DNA of 64,000 nucleotides, taken from a bacterium. GTDB lineage: Bacteria; Planctomycetota; JAFGQW01. Below are positions 18,739 through 30,430 of the stretch, piece by piece; position 1 is the first letter of the stretch; the number at the start of each line of letters is the position of its first letter. Below the pieces are notes generated by a model. It saw nothing but the letters and a program-made list of their open reading frames with translations, made no database searches and had not been told where the DNA came from. The DNA lies in assembly GCA_030426805.1 (NCBI GenBank), contig JAUHXU010000002.1, positions 806,001 through 870,000 on the forward strand, given 5' to 3'. The position numbers and the translations under genes are program-made.

Positions 18739-19233
18739 CTACTGCGACGACGATTGGCGAAGCGCGTCCGACCGGAACAGCGACTTGTGCAACACCGTCG
18801 CTGCGTCACGCGCCGCCTTCGGCCGTGAGAACGGGTCGGGCGATGCGGTCTTCGTGACCGCCGCGGCTGCCACGTGCGGCACCGCGCTGATCACCGGATC
18901 GACCGCGGTCGCAGCGACCGAGCCGACGTGCTCGAGGATCTCGACGACCGACTGGTAGCGCTCGCGACGCATCGCGACACGCACGTCCGCCGGTGCGGGT
19001 AGGCCGCGCGCGGTGCGGCGTGCGGCGAGTCGATCGAGGTAGCGGCCGTACGCCGGGTCGCGGTCGTTCGCCCGCGCGGCGGCACTGCTCGCGGTGTTCG
19101 TCGACGCCGAGGCGCCGATCCCCTGGTAGGCCCCATGCTCGCCACTCGACTTGCACGAGGGCAACGCGAGGAGCGCGGTCAGCGCGAGCGCCGCGGCGGG
19201 CAGCGGGGCGAAACGGATCCGGTGTTGGTGCAT
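18739..19233 (-). CDS. Small lipoprotein, function unknown
   Basis: 164 residues with a signal peptide ending in the lipobox ALPSC (Cys about residue 27). After a Ser/Thr/Ala linker comes a helical region with several Arg residues (YGRYLDRLAARRTARGLP; VAMRRERYQSVVEILEHVG). No known domain recognised. It is divergent from the TPR membrane protein, 86 bp away, and faces the epsilon-like gene. Confidence 0.65.
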   Translation of the reverse strand: MHQHRIRFAPLPAAALALTALLALPSCKSSGEHGAYQGIGASASTNTASSAAARANDRDPAYGRYLDRLAARRTARGLPAPADVRVAMRRERYQSVVEILEHVGSVAATAVDPVISAVPHVAAAAVTKTASPDPFSRPKAARDAATVLHKSLFRSDALRQSSSQ

Positions 19234-19319
19234 ACTGTCGTGCGTCTGCAGCGGCGGACCGACGTCGGTGACCTCGGTGGGCCGTTCCCTTCTTCTCGAG
19301 ACCCCGGGATCTTACTGCA

Positions 19320-21158
19320 ATGCGCACCCGATCACAAGCGTCGCGTCAGCCCGCGCCTCGGGGACGAGCCGAGCGGTTCGCGGCGCTCGCAGGCCTGTGC
19401 GGAATCGTGTTGCTCGTCCATCTCGACCTGGTCCTCGCGCCGGAGTCCCGGGTGCCGCTGGATCCGGCTCGTGTGCTGGAAAACGAGGCCCCGACGCCGG
19501 TTACGTCGACGCCGCTGGTGTCGTTCGGACGCGGTGCCGCGCTGGGAATGCACCTCTCGGCGTCGCTGGCGATCGCCGCGTGGCTCGTCGCGGCGGGGGC
19601 GGGTTTCGTCGGCGGGGTCGTCGGCGCGGCCTGCTACGCGCTGCACCCGCTCCACGCCCAGGCGATGGGGCCCGAGGTCCTGCCGGCCGTCGCCCTCGGC
19701 CATGCCGCGCTCGCCGTCGGTGTTTGGCTCGCGCACACGCCCGCCCGATGGGCGGGGGCACTGCTCGTCGCCGCCGGGGTCGCGCTCGCTCCGCGGGGTG
19801 TCGGTGCGGTCGGCATCGCGTGGCTCCTCGGCGCGGGGGCCGGGGCGCCGGCCGTCGCGCGCGCCGCGCGCTGGCCCACGATCGTCGGTGGCGTCATCGG
19901 CGCCGTCGTCGCGGCGGTCCTGCCGGCGGCGCAGGGGTGGGGCCCGCCGCCGCCCCTCGGTGCGACGGTCTTTGCCGGCCTCGCCCGGGCGACCGGTTGG
20001 TGGCCGGCGGTCGCGGACGACGGTCCCGACGTCGTCGCGTCGGTCGCAGCGCTCGCGGTGATGCCGGTCCTCGCTCTCGTCGCCGCGCTCGCGGCGATGA
20101 GCGGTCGCGGTGCGGCTCGCCTCGCCGGTCGACTCGGGCTCGCGTGGGTCGCGTGGGCGGTCGCGATCGTCGTCATCGAGTCGATCCGGGGCGTCGCGTT
20201 CACGCCGGTCTCGCTCGCGGTGACCGCGATCGCGCCGGCCGCGGTGCTCGCGATCGCCGTCGGCCGCCTCGTCACCGACCGACGCTTCCGGATCGCGATC
20301 GTCGTCGTCGCGTGTGCGCTCGCGCCGTTGATCGGTCGCACGGCGCGCGACGCGAGCGCCGCGTCCACCGAGAAGTCGTGGATCGCCGCGGCGTCGCGCA
20401 ACTCGCCGGGCTCGCGGGCGGTCGACGTGCGGCGTATGGCGTACGCGTTTCACCACTTCGAGAACCGCTTCGACCTGCTCGCCGACTACGACGCCTACGT
20501 CGCGCGCCACCCGCGCGACGCCCGCGCGCTCGCGGATCGCGGTCGCTTCCTGTGGTCGCTTCGGCGCGTTCCCGATGCCGCCGAGTCGTTCGCGCAGGCC
20601 CACGAGGTCGTCCCCGATCGCGTCGACGTGCGCTACTGGCTCGCGGCGACACGGATGATCGCGCGGCTGCCGGGCGCGGGCGAGAGCCTCGCCGGACTCG
20701 CACCGCTCCCCGAGGTCATGGCCCTTTCGATCCGGATCGCCGGGCGCGCCGGGAAGGCGCCGCCGGCCGGACGCGACGACGATCCGCCGATCGTGTGGCG
20801 CGCGATCGGGATCGTGCACACCGAAGCGGGGCACTGGGCCGACGGCCTCGCCGCGCTCGAGCGCGCGGCGGAACATCGGCCGCGCGATGCGCTGCTCGCG
20901 GCCTACCGCGGCTGGTGTCTGCTCGAACTCGGACGCGTGGAGCAAGCGATCGACATCCTGTCCTTCGACGCGCTGCGCGACGAGTCGGGCTTCCTCGCGC
21001 ACAAGGTGCTCGGCGAGTTGCGCGCAGCGCCCGGGCCGCACCACGATCGTCGCGAGGCGCTCGATCACCTGCGCTACTTCCTGCGCCACGAGCCGACGCA
21101 CCCCGATGCCGATCGGCTCCGCGACGTCGTCGAGGCGATTCTCGCCGGCGACCGCTGA
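19320..21158 (+). CDS. Polytopic membrane protein with C-terminal TPR repeats (TMTC-like)
   Basis: 612 residues. About eight to ten hydrophobic helices fill residues 20-335; ACYALHPLHAQAMGPEV matches the LHPxHxE-type motif of TMTC/DUF1736 membrane-TPR proteins, which resemble PMT O-glycosyltransferases, although here the acidic residue follows three positions later. Residues about 370-605 are tetratricopeptide repeats (DARALADRGRFLWSLRRVPD; WADGLAALERAAEHRPRDAL; RGWCLLELGRVEQAIDIL). Probably faces the periplasm and may glycosylate or chaperone exported proteins. The comEC gene starts 49 bp downstream on the same strand. No clear ribosome site precedes the ATG at 19320. Confidence 0.7.
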   Translation: MRTRSQASRQPAPRGRAERFAALAGLCGIVLLVHLDLVLAPESRVPLDPARVLENEAPTPVTSTPLVSFGRGAALGMHLSASLAIAAWLVAAGAGFVGGVVGAACYALHPLHAQAMGPEVLPAVALGHAALAVGVWLAHTPARWAGALLVAAGVALAPRGVGAVGIAWLLGAGAGAPAVARAARWPTIVGGVIGAVVAAVLPAAQGWGPPPPLGATVFAGLARATGWWPAVADDGPDVVASVAALAVMPVLALVAALAAMSGRGAARLAGRLGLAWVAWAVAIVVIESIRGVAFTPVSLAVTAIAPAAVLAIAVGRLVTDRRFRIAIVVVACALAPLIGRTARDASAASTEKSWIAAASRNSPGSRAVDVRRMAYAFHHFENRFDLLADYDAYVARHPRDARALADRGRFLWSLRRVPDAAESFAQAHEVVPDRVDVRYWLAATRMIARLPGAGESLAGLAPLPEVMALSIRIAGRAGKAPPAGRDDDPPIVWRAIGIVHTEAGHWADGLAALERAAEHRPRDALLAAYRGWCLLELGRVEQAIDILSFDALRDESGFLAHKVLGELRAAPGPHHDRREALDHLRYFLRHEPTHPDADRLRDVVEAILAGDR

Positions 21159-23425
21159 TCGCGCCGATTTCGGATATCCATACGCGTTCGCGGCCGACTG
21201 AGAGGGCATGGCGCGCGTGCATCGACCCCTCGTCCGACCCGCGGTCGCGGTGGCGGTCGGCATCGCGGGCGTCACGCTCTTCGCGCCGGACCTCGGTCCC
21301 GGAACGTGCGGACGCGCCGGGTTCGCGGTCGTCGCTGTCGCGGCGCTCGGGGGGCGGCGGGTGCTCGTCGGCGCGGCACTCGCGGCGTGGTCGTTGCTGG
21401 GCGCGGAGTCGGCGGTTCACGCGCGGCACGTGCCGGCAGCGCTCGACGTCTCGCGCGGCGGCGTTCGGCTCGTCGCGGTCGAAGGGGTCGTCGTCGCGGT
21501 ACCGGTGGGTGGGGGCGTGGGCCGCTGGACACTCGCGCTGCGAGCGATGGGCGAGCCGTGGCGACCGGCGCGCGGGCGCGTGGTCGTCGACCGAACGGAC
21601 GCGACGCTGCGACTCGCGCGTGGCGACACCGTGCGGGCGACGGGCGTGTTCCGTCCGTTTCCGGGCGCGCGCAACCCGGGCGACCTCGATCGACGTGAGC
21701 ACTACCGTCGGCGCGGGATCGTCGGGCGCCTGGGCGATCCACGGATCGAACGGCTCGCGTGCGGGGCGCGGTGGTCGCCGCTCGGCCGACTCGACGCGCT
21801 GCGCGATGCGATCGCGCGATCGGCGGATGCGACGCGGTCGCCGACCGCGGCTGCGCTCGTGCGCGCGCTCTTGCTCGGCGATCGGCGCGCGCTCGACCCG
21901 GCGGTGGCCGGCGCCTTTCGCCGCGCCGGGATCGTGCACCTGCTCGCGATATCGGGCTTGCACGTCGCGCTGGTCGGCGGTGCGGTGTTCGGCGCGCTGC
22001 GTTGGGTCGGCGCGTCGCGGTCGGTGTCCGCGGGGATCGGCATCGCGGTGCTCGGCACCTACGCCGGGCTCGCCGGGTTCGCGCCACCGGTCGTCCGCGC
22101 CGGCGTGCTGGCGGCCGGCGCGATGATCGCACCGGCCCTGTTGCGGCGCGCCGATTCGTGGAACTCGCTCGCCGGCGCGGCGCTCGTCACGCTGCTCGTC
22201 CGGCCGGCCGATCTGTTCGCTCCGGGCTTCGCGCTGTCGTATGCGGCGGTGGCCGGGATTCTGCTTCACGCGGGGCGTTGGGACGTCGGGCTGCGCGCGT
22301 CGCGTCGCGTTCCGGTGCGCGTGCGCCCGATCGTCCGGCACGCCGCGTCGAGCGTCGCGGTGTCGGCGGCCGCATCGCTCGGAACCGTGCCGTTGATCTG
22401 GGCGTGGTTCGGCGTCGTGAATCCGTGGGCGCCGCTCGCGACGCTGCTCGTCGGCCCGCTGTTCGTCGCGACGCTGCTCGCCGCGTTCGCGAGTGCCGTG
22501 CCCGGGGTGTCGATCGTCGCGGGGCCGTTGTTCGAGTGGCTGGCGGCGGGGCTCGTCGGCGTCGCGTCGTGGTGTGCGGACTGGCCGATGTCGGCGATCG
22601 CGGTCGCCGCGCCGGGCGGTGCGACGGTCGTCCTCGCCGGGGCGGTCTTCGTCGTCGCGGCCCGCCGACCGCTCCTCGCGCTGTGGTTGCCGCTCGTGAT
22701 GATCGTCGGCGCGACGCTCCGGTCGAGCGATGCCGGCGACCACGTCCTCACGCTCCTCGACGTCGGCCACGGCCTTGCCGGGGTCGCGACCGACGTGCGC
22801 GGTGACACCTGGCTCTACGACGCCGGTTCCAGCGACGTGCCGGCGGTCGCGCCACGGGTGATCGCGCCGTACCTCCGGGCGACGGGGCGGGGGCGCTGCC
22901 GAGCTGTGATCGTGTCGCACGCCGACCACGACCACACGAGCGGCGTGGCCGCCCTCGTCGACGGGGGCTGGGTCGCGCGCGTCGTGCACGAACCGTCCGG
23001 GCTCGCGTCAGCGCCGCTTCGCGCGGTTCATCCGCGGCCGGAGGCGCGACGGGTGCTCGGCGACAACGACGGTTCGATCGCGGTCGTGCACGAACGGTGC
23101 GGCGTGCGCGTGCTGTTGACCGGCGACGTCGAAGCGGCCGGCATCTTCGGGATCCTGCGCGACCTCCGCGCGCCGGTCGACGTCGTCGTCGCCCCGCACC
23201 ACGGCGGTGCCGCGTGGAATTTCGGGCAGTTGCTGGATGCGGCGCGGCCGCGGATCGTCCTGGTCAGCGCTCGCGGCGACGTTCACCCGGCGACGCGTGC
23301 GGCGTGTGCGGCGCGCGGGATTCCGATCGCGAGCACGGCGTTCGGCGGTGCGCTCACGGTCCGCGCGCGCGACGGCGTGTTCACGGTGCGCGGCCACGTC
23401 GACGGTGCGTGGCGGTTCGCGCTCG

Positions 23426-25819
<2,394 letters not shown>

Positions 25820-26016
25820 CAGCTTTCTGTCTTCCTCCGGCAGCGAACTGCCGACTCCATTATAGGGAAGCGACGGGCGGATCGGTCGTCGGACCCGGAT
25901 CGATCCGGGAACGCGGCCCAGAGGGCGATTTCCGCGCTCGCACGCGCGGCGGGGATCGGGTAGATTCGCGCGACTTCGAGCGTTGGAGCGCTCGCGATCG
26001 GATCGAGACGAGGCGC

Positions 26017-26934
26017 ATGGAACGAGTGACGGTGTTCGAGCCGGTCGGGCGACCGGCAGTGCTTGTGCACGGTGGGGCGTGGGCGATTCCCGCGCCCGAG
26101 CACGGCGCGCACTTGGACGGCTGCCGCGCGGCGGCCGACGCCGGGTGGGCGGTGCTGGCGGCCGGCGGCAGTGCGCTCGACGCGGCGGTCGCGGCCGTCG
26201 TCGTGATGGAGGACGACCCGACCTACGACGCCGGGCGCGGTTCGTTCTTGAACCGTGACGGCGCGGTCGAGATGGACGCCGCGGTGATGCGCGGCGAAGA
26301 CCTCGCGTTCGGTGCGGTCGCGTCGGTTCGCCGGGTGCGCAACGCGGTGCACGTCGCGCGGGCAGTGCTCGAGTCCGGCGAGGCGACGCTCGTCGCGGGC
26401 GCCGGCGCCGAGCGCTTCGCGTGGTCGGTCGGGATCGAGCGCATCGATCCCTCGTGGCTCGTCGTCGAGCGGGAGCGCGAGCGCTACGACGCGGCGTGCG
26501 CGCGCGGGGCGCCGACGTTCACCGAGACGTTCGGCGACACGGTGGGGGCCGTCGCGGTCGATGCCTCGGGGCGCGTCGCGGCCGCGGGCTCGACCGGGGG
26601 TACGCCGTTCAAGCTGCCCGGCCGCGTGGGCGACACGCCGATCGCAGGCGCCGGCCTCCTCGCCGACGACACCGCGGGTGCCGCCGCCGCGACCGGCCAC
26701 GGCGAGCGAATCCTGAAGACCGGGTTGTGTCGCGACGCGCTGTGGCGCCTCGATGCGATGCCGCTCGACGCGTCGATCGCGGCGGCGCTCGAGCGCCTGC
26801 GCCGCCGCGCCGACGGCCGCGCCGGGATGATCGTCGTCACCCCCGACGGCAAGCTCGCCGCCGGCTACAACACCCCCGCGATGGCGCACGCCTACCGGGC
26901 GGCCGGCATGCCCACGGCCGTGGCCGCGCTGTGA
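26017..26934 (+). CDS. Isoaspartyl peptidase/L-asparaginase (Ntn hydrolase)
   Basis: 305 residues, the usual length. VLVHGGAWAI opens the fold; DPTYDAGRGSFLNRDG and DAAVMRG are the substrate-pocket segments; GDTVGAVAVDASG holds the nucleophile Thr that becomes N-terminal after autocleavage, and AAGSTGG follows. Such enzymes remove beta-aspartyl residues from damaged proteins or hydrolyse asparagine. No signal peptide is evident. It is divergent from the sigma-54 activator (197 bp between) and is the last gene before the tRNA-Lys/integrative element. Confidence 0.9.
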   Translation: MERVTVFEPVGRPAVLVHGGAWAIPAPEHGAHLDGCRAAADAGWAVLAAGGSALDAAVAAVVVMEDDPTYDAGRGSFLNRDGAVEMDAAVMRGEDLAFGAVASVRRVRNAVHVARAVLESGEATLVAGAGAERFAWSVGIERIDPSWLVVERERERYDAACARGAPTFTETFGDTVGAVAVDASGRVAAAGSTGGTPFKLPGRVGDTPIAGAGLLADDTAGAAAATGHGERILKTGLCRDALWRLDAMPLDASIAAALERLRRRADGRAGMIVVTPDGKLAAGYNTPAMAHAYRAAGMPTAVAAL

Positions 26935-27009
26935 CGAAATCTGCGCGTCCAGCCGTCTTGACCCCCGATGGGCGGGGCGCTACTCTTCCGCTCCGCTCTG
27001 CGGAACGGT

Positions 27010-27085
27010 GCCCTTGTAGCTCAGCTGGCAGAGCAGCGGATTCTTAATCCGCGGGTCCTAGGTTCGATCCCTAGCAAGGGCACCA
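27010..27085 (+). tRNA. tRNA-Lys (anticodon CUU)
   Basis: GCCCTTG pairs with CAAGGGC as acceptor stem; D stem GCTC/GAGC, anticodon stem GCGGA/TCCGC with loop TTCTTAA (anticodon CTT), T stem CTAGG/CCTAG with TTCGATC loop, discriminator A and encoded CCA. The gene is intact; bases from 27036 onward are the left attachment core of the integrated element, which therefore rebuilds the tRNA 3' half. Confidence 0.95.
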
Positions 27086-28532
27086 GCTTCTCTCCCTCCT
27101 CGTCGCGTGCTGCGGCGGTGTTTTTCCCGGTGGTTTGCAGGCTTTCGGTCTGTCCCGACGGTGCGTCGGCGTCACGGACTTCGCGGTCACCAGCGGACAC
27201 CGAATGACACGAAACGCCGTCAGCGTACCCAAGTGGGTACCCAAGCGCGGGAGACGCGTCCGTCCCGGTGTCACGCTCGGCAACGGGCTCCGCTTCGGTC
27301 GACCCGTCGTCCGACTTCGGGCTCGGGACACGAGCGATCGCGTCGGCCATGTCCTCGGTCCGAAGGTGCGTGTAGTGTTTGGCCGTGAGCGTCGGAGTCG
27401 AGTGGCGCATGATCTTCTGAGTCGTCGCGAGCGGGACACCGGCTCGGGCGAGGTCGGTCGCGGCCTGTCCCCGGAGCGCGTGGAAGTCGAAGACCCGATC
27501 GCTCTCGTCGACGTAGCTCAGCCCCGCCCGCTCGACGTCGTTGCGGAGCATCTTCGCGGCCCGCTGGTGCCACGTCGTGGGCCACACGGGCGAGCCTGAC
27601 GGCTTCACGCCGACGAACGGCTTGAGGCTCGGGACGAGGTCCGCACGCAGCGGGAGCGTGTCCTCTCGGCGGTTCTTCGCGTAGGCAGCGGCGACCGTCA
27701 CGGTGGGCGTCTCGCCCTCGAAGTCGAAGCTCGCGGGCGTGAGGCTCGCCAACTCCCGGACCCGGAAGCCGGTGGATGCGGCGAGGCGGTAGAGGAGTTC
27801 CCGAGCGTGTCCCGAGAGTCCTCGGAAGTCGGGACCCGAGGCGGTCGTCCGTAGCAGCTTCCCGAAGTCGTCGGCCGAGAGAGCGCGGCGACGGCGCTTC
27901 CGATCGGTCTCGGCGTTCATCGTCGTGAGCGACGCGAACGGGTTGGACTTCGTGCGGCTCGCCTTCACGAGCCAGTTGCCGAACATCTTGAGCGCCCGGA
28001 CGTGGTGGTTGCACGACGCGATCGACAGCGGGATCGGTGGGAGGGGCGGCTTCTTCGCCTTCTTCTCGTCCTCGTTCGCCTGCTCCGACTCCTCCGTCTG
28101 GCGCTTCCGTGGCTTCCCGACGTCGCGAAGGTGGGCAAGGTGTGCCGTGATCCGTTCCGGCTCGACGTCCGGTAGGAATGCGAACGAGCAGCCCGTGAAG
28201 ACATCCCGAATGCGCGTTGCCGTGTCCTGCACGTGTTTCTCCGACCGGCCCTTCCCACGAAGATCGGCTTCGTAGTCGGAGAGGTGGTCGAGCAGGGGAC
28301 GGCGGCGGTGCGGCTCCTCACGATCGATCAGGCCGGTCCGAGCGCGAGCGGCTCGGCGCTCCAAGTCGGCGGCGAGTTGTCGGGTCGCTTCCTTGTCCGC
28401 GAAGCCGGGGACCTTCCGTCGAATGCCGTCGGCATCGACGTAGCTCACGTACCACTTGCGGGTCCGCTTCGTGATCCGCTTCCCCGTCTCGGGGTCCTTG
28501 CTGGTGTAGCTGTGCCGAAAGACGGATGCCAT
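27021..28532 (-). CDS. Tyrosine-recombinase integrase whose frame ends inside the tRNA
   Basis: 503 residues in the integrated state. An N-terminal arm-type DNA-binding domain (TRKWYVSYVDADG), a SAM-like core-binding domain (about 75-200) and the catalytic domain with R257 (TGFRVREL), K286, H351-x-x-R354 (HALRGQ), H377 (IMRHSTPTLTAKHYTH) and Y387. These cut and join att DNA. The last about 90 residues are a polar tail; its final 22 codons (from KLVPLLGIEPRTRG on) are read antisense through the tRNA-Lys attachment core and stop at 27021. In the excised circle the core would join the right-end sequence, changing the tail. It follows the XRE repressor gene by 3 bp. Confidence 0.92.
   Translation of the reverse strand: MASVFRHSYTSKDPETGKRITKRTRKWYVSYVDADGIRRKVPGFADKEATRQLAADLERRAARARTGLIDREEPHRRRPLLDHLSDYEADLRGKGRSEKHVQDTATRIRDVFTGCSFAFLPDVEPERITAHLAHLRDVGKPRKRQTEESEQANEDEKKAKKPPLPPIPLSIASCNHHVRALKMFGNWLVKASRTKSNPFASLTTMNAETDRKRRRRALSADDFGKLLRTTASGPDFRGLSGHARELLYRLAASTGFRVRELASLTPASFDFEGETPTVTVAAAYAKNRREDTLPLRADLVPSLKPFVGVKPSGSPVWPTTWHQRAAKMLRNDVERAGLSYVDESDRVFDFHALRGQAATDLARAGVPLATTQKIMRHSTPTLTAKHYTHLRTEDMADAIARVPSPKSDDGSTEAEPVAERDTGTDASPALGYPLGYADGVSCHSVSAGDREVRDADAPSGQTESLQTTGKNTAAARDEEGEKLVPLLGIEPRTRGLRIRCSAS
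27036..27089 (+). repeat. Left attachment site core (attL)
   Basis: 54 bases identical to 38449-38502, starting at the 5' side of the anticodon stem (GCGGATTCTTAATCC) and running 4 bases past the CCA. Similarity then continues imperfectly to about 27165. This is the usual placement for tyrosine-integrase att sites in tRNA genes. Confidence 0.93.
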
Positions 28533-28535
28533 CGG

Positions 28536-28772
28536 CTACGCTCCTTTCCGGACACGGATGGGGCGGGCGTTCTTGCCCCGGCCCCGAACGAGGTGAAGGT
28601 CGAGGTAGTCGGCCAAGCGCTCCAGCGTCGAGAGTGTGGGGGCCGTCTCTCCAGACATGAAGCGGGAGAGCACGGACTGTGCGATGCCGGTCTCGAGCGC
28701 GATTCGGTATCGGCTGTCGTCGGCTTGCTCCACGGCAGCACGGAGTTGCTCGGCGATGGTCGGGTAGCTCAC
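28536..28772 (-). CDS. XRE-family repressor (HTH_3)
   Basis: 78 residues. The whole protein is a Cro/CI-type helix-turn-helix (YRIALETGIAQSVLSRFMSG, then LERLADYLDL) with a basic tail. GTG at 28772 has GAAGGAG 10 nt upstream. It is followed by the integrase after 3 bp, so it likely represses its own promoter and with it the integrase. Short size with no C-terminal dimerisation or cleavage domain means no LexA/CI-like autocleavage. Confidence 0.82.
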   Translation of the reverse strand: MSYPTIAEQLRAAVEQADDSRYRIALETGIAQSVLSRFMSGETAPTLSTLERLADYLDLHLVRGRGKNARPIRVRKGA

Positions 28773-28794
28773 GGCGTGGGACTCCTTCGGGTGA

Positions 28795-28823
28795 AGAGTA
28801 ACACGAGGGTTGCGTACGTGCAA
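28795..28823 (-). promoter_or_regulatory. Promoter and possible operator for the XRE-integrase operon
   Basis: TTGCAC (28823-28818), 17-base spacer, TACTCT (28800-28795) on the minus strand, ending just before the XRE ribosome site. TTGC and GCAA at 28810-28813 and 28820-28823 form short inverted arms over the -35 box that could be a repressor site. A weaker plus-strand candidate (TTGCGT, 16 bases, CACAAT) overlaps it, so the region may be a divergent switch. Confidence 0.5.
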
Positions 28824-28874
28824 GTATTTGTCACAATGAAGGCGTTCGCCCGAGACGTCTGGAGGACTGCGACC

Positions 28875-29522
28875 ATGACCGCAATGACGAAGCGCGAGGC
28901 CCATGCCTGGGTGGCGGCTCTGTTTGGCCATGCGGCGACGTATGCACGGAATCTGAGCCAGGTGACTGATGACGAGGAGGATGATCTAGTCCGGTGGGAG
29001 GGCAGCAAGCCGCTTGTGAGTTTCATGCATTGCATCTTGGAGCGCCCTACCCCGACGCTCGACACGTGGAACGCGCGCTCCGTCCCGGAGGCGAAGGAAG
29101 TTGAATTCAACGCCTGCTGGCAGCACTTGTCCCCGGCCGTCTCGGACTGCCTCGCGGACCTTGTGGATGCGTTGCCGACGGCGACGGTGTTGGTGGCTGC
29201 GACGGTTCTGGATGAGCGGGCGAAGGTTGGGGACTACTTCAAGCGCCTCAACGCGCTTTGTTCTGCCCTCCGCGGCAACTCGAAGCGACAGCGGAAGTGG
29301 ACCAAGGGGGATGCCGAGGAGATCGTGCGACTGTACATGTTTGAGGCGTCGAGGCGCGGAGCGCTACCGAGCCTGAGGGAGATCGAGGCGGCTACCGGAG
29401 TTCCGAAGTCGACGGCGCAGCGAACCGACGCATATCAAGCTCTCGGACCCGATGCTCCCCAGCCTGAGCGGCGCACGCGGCTGAGCGGAAACCCCGACAA
29501 GCTGAAGCCCAAGGGGGAGTGA
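28875..29522 (+). CDS. Unknown element protein with C-terminal HTH
   Basis: 215 residues. ATG 28875 has GGAGG 9 nt upstream; the in-frame ATG at 28836 lacks one. The N-terminal 130 residues are helical with no recognised domain. Near the C-terminus LPSLREIEAATGVPKSTAQR looks like a helix-turn-helix. It is divergently transcribed from the XRE repressor, the position often held by an early or regulatory gene in integrative elements. Possibly an activator or antirepressor; this is inference from position. Confidence 0.6.
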   Translation: MTAMTKREAHAWVAALFGHAATYARNLSQVTDDEEDDLVRWEGSKPLVSFMHCILERPTPTLDTWNARSVPEAKEVEFNACWQHLSPAVSDCLADLVDALPTATVLVAATVLDERAKVGDYFKRLNALCSALRGNSKRQRKWTKGDAEEIVRLYMFEASRRGALPSLREIEAATGVPKSTAQRTDAYQALGPDAPQPERRTRLSGNPDKLKPKGE

Positions 29523-29640
29523 CTTGGGACAGCGACGGGACGACTTTCGCCGCACGGTGAATCCGCAAGTGCCGTAGCTCGGGGCACTTGGCGCCATGCG
29601 CGCCAGTTCGCCTGGGACGCGCCGCGGTAGGGCGAAGGGA

Positions 29641-29658
29641 GGTGATCGATGAATCACC
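29641..29658 (+). promoter_or_regulatory. Hairpin overlapping the ribosome site of the MerR-like gene
   Basis: GGTGAT and ATCACC pair around a 6-base loop that contains the ATG. The left arm is part of an exceptionally strong Shine-Dalgarno (GGAGGTGATC), so folding would hide it. This could make translation of the small HTH gene conditional. The stem is only 6 bp, so significance is uncertain. Confidence 0.35.
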
Positions 29659-29852
29659 TTGCAGCGTCCTACTTCACGACGGGCGATGTCGCTCGCAGGC
29701 TCGGAGTACCACGGGCCACAGTCTCCTATGCGTTGGAGCGCGATCGAATCCAACCAGCGGCGCGCGCCGGGTTGGTTCGGCTTTTCAGCACTGAGCAATG
29801 GCCGGAGGTCGTCAAGGCTGTCCGGCTGATCCAGCGCAGGCGGTCCCGGTGA
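29649..29852 (+). CDS. Small MerR-like HTH protein
   Basis: 67 residues; YFTTGDVARRLGVPRATVSYALE is a winged-HTH start as in MerR/excisionase proteins, and RDRIQPAARAGLVRLFS the wing. Single DNA-binding domain with no effector domain. Ribosome site GGAGGTGATC is nearly perfect. The stop codon overlaps the GTG of the next HTH gene (GTGA), so the two are coupled. Likely a directionality factor or regulator of the element. Confidence 0.7.
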   Translation: MNHLAASYFTTGDVARRLGVPRATVSYALERDRIQPAARAGLVRLFSTEQWPEVVKAVRLIQRRRSR

Positions 29853-30088
29853 CCGCGCCTCTCCTGACGGTACGCGACCTGGCGCAACGGCTCCGGATGT
29901 CAGAGCGCCAACTCCGTCGCCACATGGCGGCGGGGAAGACCCCGCGACCGATTCGCGTGGGTCGCCTGATTCGCTTCCGGCCCGATGACGTACGGGCTTG
30001 GATCGATCTCGGGTGCCCGGATCGCGCCACGCTCGAGGCGCGCTTGTCCCCCAACAAACAACGCCCGCGTTGCAGCGCGGGCGCTTAG
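29849..30088 (+). CDS. Excisionase-like HTH protein (HTH_17)
   Basis: 79 residues. LLTVRDLAQRLRMSERQLRRHMAAGKTPRPIRVGRLIRF is the AlpA/excisionase-type winged helix that binds att arms or promoters; a short polar tail follows. GTG start at 29849 overlaps the upstream stop. An inverted repeat GCCCGCG/CGCGGGC (30063-30082) lies in its last codons. Probably assists excision by the integrase, or controls the replication genes that follow. Confidence 0.72.
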   Translation: MTAPLLTVRDLAQRLRMSERQLRRHMAAGKTPRPIRVGRLIRFRPDDVRAWIDLGCPDRATLEARLSPNKQRPRCSAGA

Positions 30089-30106
30089 GAAGAAAGCCAA
30101 TACGAC

Positions 30107-30430
30107 ATGTTTGTACCACCGACTCCCCACGGACGCAAGGCCCGCAGACCCTACACGCGCACCGACCGAGACGAGCTCTTGCGGCGTGTCGATCTTCGCG
30201 CACTCGCGTCGGCGTTCACAACGCTCAACCCTGGTGGGCACGGTCGTTGCCCGCATCCGAACCACGACGACCGGAATCCCAGCTTCGGCGTGTTCCGAGG
30301 CCGCGACGGGATCGAGCGATTCAAGTGCCACGGGTGCGGCTGGAGCGGCACCGCGATCGACTTCGTTGTCGCGATGCGCTCGATCACCATGGGCGAGGCG
30401 TTCCGCTACCTCGAAGAACGGTGGGCGTGA
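30107..30430 (+). CDS. CHC2-type primase zinc-ribbon protein
   Basis: 107 residues. RCPHPNHDDRNPSFGVF and KCHGCGWSGTAIDFV form the C-x2-H...C-x2-C zinc ribbon that in DnaG primases recognises the template. Here it is a separate small protein. The stop overlaps the ATG of the TOPRIM gene (TGATG), so the two parts of the replication protein are made together. It likely starts replication of the excised element. Confidence 0.82.
   Translation: MFVPPTPHGRKARRPYTRTDRDELLRRVDLRALASAFTTLNPGGHGRCPHPNHDDRNPSFGVFRGRDGIERFKCHGCGWSGTAIDFVVAMRSITMGEAFRYLEERWA

Noticed and set aside
19332..21275. 647-codon frame antisense to the TPR membrane protein
   Set aside because: Low-complexity Arg/Asp-rich shadow; the plus strand shows membrane helices and TPRs.
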